NCBI GenBank assembly: GCA_028825445.1
Contig: JAPKAD010000006.1
Span: forward strand, 1-39,876
Origin: Octadecabacter sp.
Lineage (GTDB): Bacteria > Pseudomonadota > Alphaproteobacteria > Rhodobacterales > Rhodobacteraceae
DNA: 39,876 bases
Direction of reading: 5' to 3'
Below are positions 1 through 8,340 of the stretch, one piece after another. Made by a program: the position numbers and the translations under genes. The stretch's first letter is position 1, and every line of letters begins with the position of its first letter. Below the pieces are notes generated by a model. It had not been told where the DNA came from. It did no database searches and saw nothing but the letters and a program-made list of their open reading frames with translations.

Positions 1-363
1 AAAATAGCGCTTATGTATGAGTTTGTTATTTAAAGGATGATAGAGCCCAGCAACATTACCGGGTTGCTGAATTACAATAAACTTAACCACATCGTAGTTC
101 CCAAAATAACAAGACACACAAGTCAAAGCTTTTCCAGCAACGGTCGCAGCCTTCAAAGCCACAGCACTCACAACAGTGATTGGCGTATTAGCAACGATGC
201 CCTCCATATCTTTGGGTGAGAACAATTCATTAAAAAAGCGATCCAAATTATTCAGTACGGTGCTTAAAAGTTTGCGCCGTTTAAACGTGGAGTGTTCAGT
301 TACAGCGTGATATGTTTTATCATAAACTACTGACACATCAGAGATAAATTTAATAATGGCAGT
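1..363 (-). CDS. Unidentified partial reading frame running off the left edge
   Basis: On the minus strand this frame is free of stop codons for 121 codons, from just after a TAA at 364-366 to the first base of the window. A stop-free run this long is unlikely by chance in AT-rich DNA. The product is a mixed charged and hydrophobic sequence, with a small-residue stretch TPITVVSAVALKAATVAGKA near the middle. I do not recognise the family. The only start candidates are a GTG at 336 and an ATG at 207, neither with a clear ribosome binding site. It may therefore be the 5' part of an intact gene, or a gene that has lost its original start. Function unknown. Confidence 0.4.
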
Positions 364-490
364 TTAAACCTCTATAAGCACATTTAGACAGTTGATTTTA
401 TGCCTCAGAACATCATTTCTAAATCATGAAAAAAATAACAAACGCGTACAAAATTTTTATCAGTCGCTTGTGGCTTATACCAAACGTCCA

Positions 491-2023
491 ATGAAGCTTA
501 GGTTAGTACTTGGCGATCAGTTAACAAGATCACTTTCGAGTCTTGACGATGCCATTGACGGCGACGTTCTGCTAATGTGCGAGGTTCACACTGAGGCTAC
601 TTACGTCAAACACCACAAGAAAAAGATCGTATTCTTATTTTCTGCTATGCGCCATTTTGCTGCGCAACTTGCAAACCAAGGTCACACAGTTCACTATGTT
701 AAATATGACGATCCAGAAAACTCGGGATCTTTGTTGGGCGAGGTGACCCGTATCGCAGCCCAGCATGACATGTCCGAAATTATTGTCACTGCCCCAGCAG
801 AGTACCGTTTGTATGATGAAATGTCCCACTGGTCAGACGCACTTGGCTTGCCAGTAACCATCCGCGAAGATAATCGGTTTCTGTGTACACCAGCTGATTT
901 TGCAACCTGGGCCGAAGGGCGCAAACAGTTTCGGATGGAGTACTTCTACCGCGAAATGCGCCGCAAATATTCTATTTTAATGGATAACGACGGACCAATT
1001 GGTGGGCAATGGAACTATGATGCTGAAAATCGCAAGCCGCCCAAAAAGGGGCTTAATATTCCAGACACCTATCACGCGCAGCTCGATGCAATCACACAAG
1101 AAGTTTTAGTCCTTGTTGAGACGTATTTCGCCGATCATTTCGGGGACCTGCTTCCGTTTCATTTTGCGGTCACACGCGAACAGGCCTTGATGGCATTGGA
1201 TAGTTTCGCTGCTGATCGGTTGCCTATGTTTGGTGACTACCAAGACGCGATGGTCCAAGATGAGCCGTGGATGTATCATAGTCATATCGGTTTATACCTG
1301 AATTGCGGCCTACTCACTCCGCTTGAATGTATTCATCGCGCAGAGACTGCGTTTCACAGCGGTACAGCCCCTCTGAATGCGGTCGAAGGTTTCATCCGAC
1401 AAATCCTCGGCTGGCGTGAGTATGTGCGCGGGATTTATTGGCTTAAAATGCCCAACTATAAGGCACTGAACTTTTTTGAAGCCAAACGATCGTTGCCCGC
1501 GTTTTACTGGACAGCCGATACACAGATGAACTGCATGCACCAATGCATCAGCGAGACGAAGCAAAACGCTTATGCTCATCACATCCAACGTTTGATGGTT
1601 CTAGGCAATTTCGCCCTAATTGCAGGACTTGATCCAGAGGAGGTTAACGAATGGTATCTACTGGTTTATGCCGATGCTTACGAATGGGTAGAATTGCCAA
1701 ATGTCACTGGCATGGTACTTTTCGCCGATGGTGGGATAATGGGCAGCAAACCCTACGCTGCCAGCGGGACATATATCAATAAGATGTCAAATTACTGCGG
1801 GTCCTGCCGTTATAAACCAGCCGTTAAAAACGGGCCAACCGCATGCCCATTTAACTACCTCTACTGGGATTTCATGGATCGCAACGCAGACAAGCTAAAT
1901 CGCAACCCCCGTATGGGGATGACATACAGAACCTACGCCCGCATGAGTGATGAAAAACGCGTCGCCATCAGTGATGACGCAGTTCGATTTTTCGATGCTA
2001 TCGATCGGGGTGAAACGGTTTGA
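491..2023 (+). CDS. FeS-type (6-4) photolyase / cryptochrome-like protein
   Basis: This 510-residue protein belongs to the FeS-containing bacterial cryptochrome/photolyase group (PhrB/CryB type), flavoproteins that use light to repair pyrimidine photoproducts or to signal. An N-terminal alpha/beta antenna domain begins MKLRLVLGDQ, followed by the helical FAD domain with the GWREYVRGIYW block. Cys348, Cys436, Cys439 and Cys452 are spaced as the four 4Fe-4S ligands of Agrobacterium PhrB. A His363-His364 pair sits where the (6-4) active-site histidines lie. The frame stays open upstream to a TTG at 392, but ATG 491 was chosen because the family begins at this motif. TIGR03643 and ABC1 genes follow on the same strand. 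Repair versus photoreceptor role cannot be decided from sequence. Confidence 0.93.
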   Translation: MKLRLVLGDQLTRSLSSLDDAIDGDVLLMCEVHTEATYVKHHKKKIVFLFSAMRHFAAQLANQGHTVHYVKYDDPENSGSLLGEVTRIAAQHDMSEIIVTAPAEYRLYDEMSHWSDALGLPVTIREDNRFLCTPADFATWAEGRKQFRMEYFYREMRRKYSILMDNDGPIGGQWNYDAENRKPPKKGLNIPDTYHAQLDAITQEVLVLVETYFADHFGDLLPFHFAVTREQALMALDSFAADRLPMFGDYQDAMVQDEPWMYHSHIGLYLNCGLLTPLECIHRAETAFHSGTAPLNAVEGFIRQILGWREYVRGIYWLKMPNYKALNFFEAKRSLPAFYWTADTQMNCMHQCISETKQNAYAHHIQRLMVLGNFALIAGLDPEEVNEWYLLVYADAYEWVELPNVTGMVLFADGGIMGSKPYAASGTYINKMSNYCGSCRYKPAVKNGPTACPFNYLYWDFMDRNADKLNRNPRMGMTYRTYARMSDEKRVAISDDAVRFFDAIDRGETV

Positions 2024-2053
2024 CAGCTCCAACCTCGAAGCTAAATCATATTT

Positions 2054-2269
2054 ATGATTAAAACATCGAACCTCAGCCCAGAACACATCAGCGACATCGT
2101 GCATATGGCGTTGTCTGATCACGTTAGCTTTTCGACCATTCAATCCGAATACGGACTTAGTGAAAAGGACGTCAAAGCACTGATGCGCGACACGCTTAAA
2201 GCCAGAAGTTATAAAACATGGCGCAAGCGGGTTCGTGATTTTGGTGAGCGCAGGGAAACCTACAAATAG
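2054..2269 (+). CDS. TIGR03643 / DUF2805 family small protein
   Basis: This 71-residue basic protein starts with SPEHISDIVHMALSDHVSF and contains the EYGLSEKDVKALMR helix-turn-helix-like segment, followed by a tail rich in Lys and Arg. It matches the TIGR03643 (DUF2805) family, whose members are often encoded next to cryptochrome or photolyase genes. It lies 30 bases after the photolyase stop and 9 bases before the ABC1 gene, so cotranscription is likely. The biochemical function is unknown. A small nucleic-acid-binding accessory to the photolyase is possible, but that is inference from context and charge. Confidence 0.85.
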   Translation: MIKTSNLSPEHISDIVHMALSDHVSFSTIQSEYGLSEKDVKALMRDTLKARSYKTWRKRVRDFGERRETYK

Positions 2270-2278
2270 GGGCCCCTA

Positions 2279-3625
2279 ATGGACTATAAATCAAGCGACG
2301 ATAAATATACTGCAATTCCGTCGGGGCGACTTTCACGGCTGGGCCATATGGGAGCAATGGCAGTCGGTGTTTTTGGAAACATTGTGGTCAACGGTGCGGC
2401 GCAACTCAGCAAGGGCCAGCGCCCCGTGATGAAGGACCTCCTGCTCACGCCAAAAAACATCACCCGCATCACTGACCAGCTGTCAAAAATGCGTGGTGCT
2501 GCTATGAAAATTGGCCAGTTGGTCTCGATGGATTCAGGAGATTTTTTATCGCCAGAACTGGCCAGAATCATGACGCAACTGCGCAACAACGCGCACCCGA
2601 TGCCGCCAGCACAGCTTAAGCAGGTTATAAATACTCAACTACCAGACGGATGGCTTAAATCATTCAGGAAGTTCGATGTGCGGCCCATCGCAGCCGCGTC
2701 AATCGGGCAGGTTCATCGCGCACAATTGAAAGATGGGCGCGATCTCGCAATGAAAATCCAGTACCCTGGTGTTGCCAACAGCATCGACAGCGACATAGCC
2801 AATGTCGGTACACTTATCCGCATGTCGGGCCTGCTGCCAAAAGGTTTTGAACTGGCGTCTTATCTCGAAGAAGCCCGCAAACAGCTTCATGAAGAAACCG
2901 ATTACGGCCGCGAAAGCACACAACAGTTACGGTTTCAAAATCTGCTGCTGGATGCACCACAATTTATCATTCCCGCGTTACAAGAAGACTGGTGCACACC
3001 GAGTATTCTCGCCATGGACTACGTAGAAGGCATCGCGATTGAGGATGCAGAGAACGAAACCCAAACTGTCCGTAATCAGATAATCAACAACCTTCTTGAT
3101 CTGACTTTTCGCGAATTATTTGAATTTGGCCTGATGCAGACAGACCCCAATTTTGCCAATTATTTGTATAAGCCTGCAACGCAACAAATTGTCCTGCTCG
3201 ACTTTGGGGCGGTACGAACCATAAAGACCCTAGTAAGTGACCGATATCGCGCGTTAATCCAAGCGGGATTGGACGATGATATAAATGACATCATGAAAAC
3301 CGCCCAAGACATTGGGCTGTTCGACGCCACCACCAGCGATGAACACAGCGTAAAGATTACGCAGATGATCCGCCGTGCATTCGGCGCAATCAGGGGTGGG
3401 TCACCAGTTAATTTCAGTCATGATGAACTGCCCCATCAGCTTCAGGCAGAAGGTCTCGCACTTCTAGAAGACGGGTTTATACCCCCAATTTTGCAGATGG
3501 ATGTGCTACTAATTCAGCGAAAATTCGCAGGGATACTTCTGCTTGCGGCACGACTGAGGGCAAACCTCGATTTAGCAGAAATGTTGCAACGCCATGTCCT
3601 CATTCCAGACACGTCGCCTCAATAG
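2279..3625 (+). CDS. ABC1 / UbiB-AarF family atypical kinase
   Basis: This 448-residue protein is an ABC1 (ADCK/UbiB) protein-kinase-like ATPase; relatives support ubiquinone biosynthesis or lipid homeostasis at membranes. Diagnostic elements are all visible: the KIGQ motif (K77-Q80), the alanine-rich nucleotide loop AAASIGQVHRA (138-148), Lys159 in LAMKIQ, the EETDYGRE segment near 205, DPNFAN (289-294) and the DFG metal-binding motif (308-310). It lacks the two C-terminal membrane helices typical of true UbiB. That fits an accessory ABC1 paralogue rather than the housekeeping one. The start ATG lies 9 bases after the TIGR03643 stop. Its place in a photolyase cluster hints at a role linked to light or oxidative stress, by inference only. 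Confidence 0.9.
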   Translation: MDYKSSDDKYTAIPSGRLSRLGHMGAMAVGVFGNIVVNGAAQLSKGQRPVMKDLLLTPKNITRITDQLSKMRGAAMKIGQLVSMDSGDFLSPELARIMTQLRNNAHPMPPAQLKQVINTQLPDGWLKSFRKFDVRPIAAASIGQVHRAQLKDGRDLAMKIQYPGVANSIDSDIANVGTLIRMSGLLPKGFELASYLEEARKQLHEETDYGRESTQQLRFQNLLLDAPQFIIPALQEDWCTPSILAMDYVEGIAIEDAENETQTVRNQIINNLLDLTFRELFEFGLMQTDPNFANYLYKPATQQIVLLDFGAVRTIKTLVSDRYRALIQAGLDDDINDIMKTAQDIGLFDATTSDEHSVKITQMIRRAFGAIRGGSPVNFSHDELPHQLQAEGLALLEDGFIPPILQMDVLLIQRKFAGILLLAARLRANLDLAEMLQRHVLIPDTSPQ

Positions 3626-3677
3626 TTCCTGCCACTCGCCCCTTGCAGCGCGGCTTCGCCTAGCCAATACTAAAACC

Positions 3678-4964
3678 ATGACTGAACTAGCTCCCCTTCT
3701 GACTCGGATTGCTGATAAACGTGATGACCTCATCGCTTTGACGCAGGACCTAATCCAGATCCCCACACTAAACCCCCCAGGCAATAATTATCGTGACATT
3801 TGTAAATATCTGGAACGCCGCTTGTCCACGCACGGCTTCACAACCAAACTGATACGCGCTCATGGCACACCGGGCGACAGCGAAAAGTATCCACGCTGGA
3901 ATGTAGTTGCGCGGCGCAATGGTGCGCGCAATGGTGAATGCGTGCATTTCAACAGCCATACCGATGTTGTCGAGGTTGGCAAAGGTTGGACCCAAGACCC
4001 GTTTGGAGGCGCCCTGATTGATGGTAAAATCTACGGGCGAGGCGCATGTGACATGAAAGGTGGGCTTGCCACGTCTATAATCGCTGCTGAGGCGTTCATT
4101 GAAACCTACCCCAACTTTAACGGTGCGATCGAGATTTCGGGCACTGCCGACGAAGAGTCAGGTGGCTATGGCGGCGTCGCCTACCTTGCAGAAAAAGGGT
4201 TCTTCGACCCTCGAAAAGTCCAGCATGTCATCATCCCAGAACCGCTGAACAAAGATCGCGTTTGCCTTGGGCACCGAGGGGGTTGGTGGGCAGAAATTGA
4301 GACCTTTGGCGAAATCGCACATGGTTCGATGCCGTTCCTTGGCGACTGCGCCGTGCGCCACATGGGGGCGGTTTTGGACAAATTCGAAACTGATCTGTTC
4401 CCAGTAATGGCGCTGCGACGCACAGATATGCCTGTCGTTCCAGAAGGTGCACGGCAATCGACCATGAACATAAACTCGATACACGGCGGGCAGAAAGAAC
4501 AGGCCAGCGATTTCACGGGCCTCCCAGCACATTGTGTGCCAGATTCGTGCCGTATCGTGATTGATCGGCGTTTTTTAGACGAAGAACCCCTTGATATGGT
4601 TCGTGATGAGGTGACGAGTATTCTTGAAAGCCTTAAATCTATCCGCCCCAAATTTGATTATGAGCTGACAGAAATCAACCACGTTCTGCCATCAATGACC
4701 GACCGTAACGCACCTATCGCAGCGACTATCGCGGGACAAATCCAAACAGTGCTCGGTAAACCTGCACAATTCGTCGCCAGCCCTGGCACATATGATCAAA
4801 AACACATCGACCGAATTGGCAAACTCAAGAACTGTGTTGCCTATGGGCCAGGCATTCTCGAACTGGCCCATAAACCTAATGAATACATCTGCGTTGACGA
4901 TATGATGGTGAGTGTAGAGGTTATGGCTAGAACTCTGGTCGCGTTGCTGATGCCAAAAGACTAA
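3678..4964 (+). CDS. M20 family metallopeptidase / deacylase (ArgE-DapE type)
   Basis: This 428-residue zinc hydrolase belongs to the M20 family (acetylornithine deacetylase / succinyl-diaminopimelate desuccinylase type). Candidate metal ligands and catalytic residues are present: His94 in NSHTDVV, Asp125 in RGACDMKGG, Glu159-Glu160 in DEES, Glu188 in PEPL and His398 in LAHKPNEY. The frame extends upstream to 3594 inside the ABC1 gene, but ATG 3678 gives a normal family N-terminus. It is followed after 16 bases by the binding protein of a peptide-type ABC importer. It therefore probably hydrolyses an amide or N-acyl compound brought in by that system, rather than acting in arginine or lysine synthesis. 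Substrate unknown. Confidence 0.88.
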   Translation: MTELAPLLTRIADKRDDLIALTQDLIQIPTLNPPGNNYRDICKYLERRLSTHGFTTKLIRAHGTPGDSEKYPRWNVVARRNGARNGECVHFNSHTDVVEVGKGWTQDPFGGALIDGKIYGRGACDMKGGLATSIIAAEAFIETYPNFNGAIEISGTADEESGGYGGVAYLAEKGFFDPRKVQHVIIPEPLNKDRVCLGHRGGWWAEIETFGEIAHGSMPFLGDCAVRHMGAVLDKFETDLFPVMALRRTDMPVVPEGARQSTMNINSIHGGQKEQASDFTGLPAHCVPDSCRIVIDRRFLDEEPLDMVRDEVTSILESLKSIRPKFDYELTEINHVLPSMTDRNAPIAATIAGQIQTVLGKPAQFVASPGTYDQKHIDRIGKLKNCVAYGPGILELAHKPNEYICVDDMMVSVEVMARTLVALLMPKD

Positions 4965-4980
4965 ATAGAGAGGAACTTCG

Positions 4981-6456
4981 ATGACTCATTTCACCAAACT
5001 GCTATCCGCCAGTATGCTTGCTATGTCTGCAAGCATCGCGGCCGCGCAAACCGACATCACCGTCGCCATTCAGCTGGAACCACCAAACCTTGACCCCACA
5101 GGTGGCGCCGCACAAGCTATTGACTCAGTGTTATACTCTAACGTCTTTGAGGGACTGACACGGTTTATATCTGACGGATCAGTGGTTGCAGGCCTCGCTA
5201 AAAGCTGGGAAATTTCTGAAGACGGCATGACTTATACCTTCATACTCCATGATAGCGTGACTTTTCATGACGGCACAACAATGGACGCCGAAGACGTAAA
5301 ATTCTCGCTTGATCGTGCACGTGCCGAAGACAGCATAAACGCACAAAAAGGACTGTTTGCGGACATCTCTGAAGTCAAAATTGTTGATCAGGTGACCGTT
5401 ATGGTCAAGCTGAACCAGCCCAACGGCATGTTTCTATTTAATATGGCTTGGGGGGACGCGGTGATCGTTGCACCAGAAAGCATTGACTCCATTGCCTCGA
5501 ACCCGATTGGCACAGGCGCGTTTACGTTTACCGACTGGGTCCAAGGTGACCGCCTCGAACTGACACGCAACGATGCCTATTGGGGACAGCCTGCGGCACT
5601 AGAAACAGCCACATTCCGTTTTATTTCTGATCCCACAGCAGCATTTGCAGCTGTAATGGCCGAAGATATTGACGCCTTTGTTGGCTTCCCCGCCCCCGAA
5701 AACCTACCACAGTTTGAGGCTGATCCACGGTTCCAAGTCCTAGTTGGCAATACTGAGGGTGAGACCATTCTTTCAATGAACAACAAAATGCCACCCTTCG
5801 ATAACATTTTAGTACGTCAAGCTGTGTCACTGGCTATCGACCGCCAATTAATCATCGATGGTGCGATGTTTGGTTACGGCACACCCATCGGCACGCACTT
5901 TGCGCCACACAACCCAGATTATGTCGACCTGACCGCCAACAGCACCTACGATCCAGAACGGGCACGTGAACTTCTGACCGAAGCAGGTTTTGCTGACGGG
6001 TTTACAACCACGTTAAAATTGCCACCACCTTCCTATGCGCGACGTGGCGGTGAAATTATTGCAAGCCAACTGCGTGAGGTTGGAATCACAACTGAAATTA
6101 GCAACCTCGAATGGGCGCAATGGATTGAAGAAGTTTTTACTGGTAAAAACTTCGGTATGTCGATCGTGTCCCACACTGAGCCAATGGACATAAGCATCTA
6201 CGCCAATCCAGAGTATTATTTCCAATACGACAATCCGGAATTTCAAGCACTGATGGTTACGTTGAACACTACCACAAACCCTGCCATGCGAAGCACATTA
6301 CTAGCAGAAGCCCAAACGATAATCTCAGAAGACTATGTCAACGGCTACCTTTTCCAGCTTGCGGTACCAACAGTTGCAAAGGCGGGTCTGAATGGCCTCT
6401 GGCTTAATCAGCCAACCGCCACAGTAGACCTAACCGGCGTCTCTTGGTCAGAATGA
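4981..6456 (+). CDS. Peptide-type ABC transporter substrate-binding protein (family 5)
   Basis: This 491-residue periplasmic solute-binding protein is of the DppA/OppA type (SBP_bac_5). A signal peptide with likely cleavage after Ala22 (SIAAA|Q) is followed by the family opening ITVAIQLEPPNLDPTGG and the later block YTFILHDSVTFHDGTTMDAE. A good ribosome binding site, GAGAGGA, lies just before the ATG. No lipobox cysteine is seen, so it should be a soluble periplasmic protein. It would deliver peptides or other amide-containing solutes to the two permeases downstream. A hairpin in the following gap may raise its expression relative to the permeases. The ligand cannot be inferred from sequence. 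Confidence 0.93.
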   Translation: MTHFTKLLSASMLAMSASIAAAQTDITVAIQLEPPNLDPTGGAAQAIDSVLYSNVFEGLTRFISDGSVVAGLAKSWEISEDGMTYTFILHDSVTFHDGTTMDAEDVKFSLDRARAEDSINAQKGLFADISEVKIVDQVTVMVKLNQPNGMFLFNMAWGDAVIVAPESIDSIASNPIGTGAFTFTDWVQGDRLELTRNDAYWGQPAALETATFRFISDPTAAFAAVMAEDIDAFVGFPAPENLPQFEADPRFQVLVGNTEGETILSMNNKMPPFDNILVRQAVSLAIDRQLIIDGAMFGYGTPIGTHFAPHNPDYVDLTANSTYDPERARELLTEAGFADGFTTTLKLPPPSYARRGGEIIASQLREVGITTEISNLEWAQWIEEVFTGKNFGMSIVSHTEPMDISIYANPEYYFQYDNPEFQALMVTLNTTTNPAMRSTLLAEAQTIISEDYVNGYLFQLAVPTVAKAGLNGLWLNQPTATVDLTGVSWSE

Positions 6457-6461
6457 AACGT

Positions 6462-6515
6462 AACGACGGGAGGAAGAGTATTTGCCCTATAAACCTTTTT
6501 TCTTTTCCCGTCGTT
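6462..6515 (+). terminator. Stem-loop between binding protein and permease genes
   Basis: A perfect 10-base inverted repeat, AACGACGGGA at 6462-6471 and TCCCGTCGTT at 6506-6515, encloses a 34-base loop, starting six bases after the binding-protein stop codon. No T-tract follows. Hairpins at this point in importer operons commonly stabilise the upstream mRNA or partly stop transcription, so that more binding protein than permease is made. That role is inferred here. Confidence 0.55.
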
Positions 6516-6583
6516 GCTTCCAAAACATTTAAGGAGGTCCAAAAAATAGGGCAGAACCTTCTATTTGTTGGCGTGTCTTCATC

Positions 6584-7528
6584 ATGATCCGCTACATCGC
6601 ATCGCGCTTGCTATCGCTCACTCTTAGTCTCATCGCAGCCAGCATCGTCATTTTTGCTGTAATCGAAATCATCCCTGGTGATCCAGCTTCCTTCATGCTT
6701 GGTGTTGGAGTACGCCCTGACACGCTTGAGGCCCTACGTGATCAAATGGGACTGAACGATCCATTGGCGATGCGGTATTTTTCTTGGGTGACCGGGATGC
6801 TGACGGGCGATTTTGGTATTTCATGGACTTACAAAATTCCCGTTTCCGAACTGGTAGATGACCGCATTTGGGTCTCTTTGCCTCTCGCTATTTACGCGTT
6901 ATTTCTTTCAACAATCATCGCATTTCCTGCTGGCATTATCGCCGCTAGCCATCGCGGCGGCATGGGTGATGTGTCGATCATGGGGGCAACACAATTTGGT
7001 GTTGCTATCCCAAATTTCTGGTTTGCGATGATCCTGGTGCTGATCTTTGCAATCAAACTACCTTGGTTTTCAGCTGGTGGATTTCCAGGATGGGATGATC
7101 CGCTGCTTGCACTTAAATCGCTCACACTTCCTGCTATTGCCTTAGCACTTCCACAGGCCGCCATACTCGCACGTGTCATGCGCTCATCGCTCCTCGATAA
7201 TTTGGGCGAAGACTACATTAGGACAGCCCGCGCCAAGGGACTAACCCACCGCCAAGCATTGTGGCGGCATGGCGTCCGCAACGCAATGATTCCTGTCCTT
7301 ACAATTATCGGATTGCAGTTCTCATTCTTACTGGCCGGAGGCATTATTATCGAACAGATTTTCTTCCTTCCCGGTCTTGGCCGCCTTATTTTTCAAGCGA
7401 TTTCCGCCCGTGACCTAATCGTTGTAGAAAGTGTGGTGATGCTGCTAGTCTTTGTGGTCATCTTAGTAAATTTCGCTGTGGATCTGGCCTATGCTGCCGT
7501 TGATCCACGATTGCGCAGCTGCGAATGA
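6584..7528 (+). CDS. Peptide-type ABC transporter permease (DppB-like)
   Basis: This 314-residue inner-membrane permease of the DppB/OppB family begins MIRYIASRLLSLTLSLIAAS and contains the EAA-loop motif EDYIRTARAKGLTHRQALWRHG, which contacts the ATPase. About six membrane helices are visible. It overlaps the next gene by four bases (ATGA), showing translational coupling. No ribosome binding site is obvious directly before the ATG. A perfect AAGGAGGT lies about 45 bases further upstream, too far for normal use, and no in-frame ATG, GTG or TTG lies between the two. Together with the DppC-like partner it forms the translocation pore. Confidence 0.95.
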   Translation: MIRYIASRLLSLTLSLIAASIVIFAVIEIIPGDPASFMLGVGVRPDTLEALRDQMGLNDPLAMRYFSWVTGMLTGDFGISWTYKIPVSELVDDRIWVSLPLAIYALFLSTIIAFPAGIIAASHRGGMGDVSIMGATQFGVAIPNFWFAMILVLIFAIKLPWFSAGGFPGWDDPLLALKSLTLPAIALALPQAAILARVMRSSLLDNLGEDYIRTARAKGLTHRQALWRHGVRNAMIPVLTIIGLQFSFLLAGGIIIEQIFFLPGLGRLIFQAISARDLIVVESVVMLLVFVVILVNFAVDLAYAAVDPRLRSCE

Positions 7529-8340
7529 GCCGGAGCATGGTCATTGGTGCAACCTTAACACTCGTTTTCCTCAGCCTTGCAGCCTTGTCGTTTATCTACA
7601 CACCATACAACATACAATCCTTCGACATTCCAAACAAACTACAACGACCTAACGCCAATAATTGGCTTGGAACGGACCACTTTGGGCGCGATATTATGTC
7701 AATGGTCATGTTGGGTGCACGCACTTCTATTGCCGTTGCCGTCCTCGCCGTGGGCATCGGGATTTGCGCCGGTATCCCACTCGGCCTACTCGCCGCTGCT
7801 AGGCGTGGATCACTTCTGGATGAGCTAATCATGCGTGGCAACGACCTTGTGTTCGCTTTCCCTAGCCTGGTGATTGCAATCCTGATTACCGCCATCTTCA
7901 GCCCGTCGGCAATCAACGCGATCATCGCCATCGGCATATTTAACGTCCCCGTTTTTGCGCGGCTTTCACGTGGCGCGGCGCTACCTATCTGGGAACGCGA
8001 TTTCATCTTGGCCGCGCGAGTTGCGGGAAAATCCAGCTTGCACATTTCTATCGAACATATCCTGCCTAACATCACCAACCTGATGATCGTTCAAGGCACA
8101 ATCCAGTTCTCCCTCGGCATCCTTGCAGAAGCCGCATTGTCCTACGTCGGACTAGGCGCACAGCCCCCCACAGCGAGCTGGGGCAGGATGCTGGCGGATG
8201 CACAAACATTGACGTCAATTGCACCCCATACAGCCCTGATCCCCGGCATGGCGATTGTATTCATGGTGCTAGGCCTCAACCTGCTTGGTGACGGACTGCG
8301 AGACTGGCTCGACCCTCGGACCAAGGTTGCTCGGTCATGA
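7525..8340 (+). CDS. Peptide-type ABC transporter permease (DppC-like)
   Basis: This 271-residue inner-membrane permease is of the DppC/OppC family. It carries the family segment NNWLGTDHFGRDIMSMVMLG near the N-terminus, an EAA-like loop (AARVAGKSSLHISIEHILPN) and the conserved SYVGLGAQPPTASWGRML block near the C-terminus. It is slightly short for the family, mainly because the cytoplasmic N-terminal tail is missing. The start overlaps the DppB-like stop by four bases and its own stop overlaps the ATPase start by four, so the three proteins are translationally coupled. It pairs with the upstream permease in the importer channel. Confidence 0.95.
   Translation: MSRSMVIGATLTLVFLSLAALSFIYTPYNIQSFDIPNKLQRPNANNWLGTDHFGRDIMSMVMLGARTSIAVAVLAVGIGICAGIPLGLLAAARRGSLLDELIMRGNDLVFAFPSLVIAILITAIFSPSAINAIIAIGIFNVPVFARLSRGAALPIWERDFILAARVAGKSSLHISIEHILPNITNLMIVQGTIQFSLGILAEAALSYVGLGAQPPTASWGRMLADAQTLTSIAPHTALIPGMAIVFMVLGLNLLGDGLRDWLDPRTKVARS

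Noticed and set aside
392..490. N-terminal extension of the photolyase frame to a TTG
   Set aside because: The added 33 residues have no counterpart in the family, and the MKLRLVLGDQ start at 491 is the normal one.
4158..4651. Long minus-strand frames inside the M20 gene, and similar antisense frames across other genes
   Set aside because: They are complementary-strand shadows of well-supported coding sequences.
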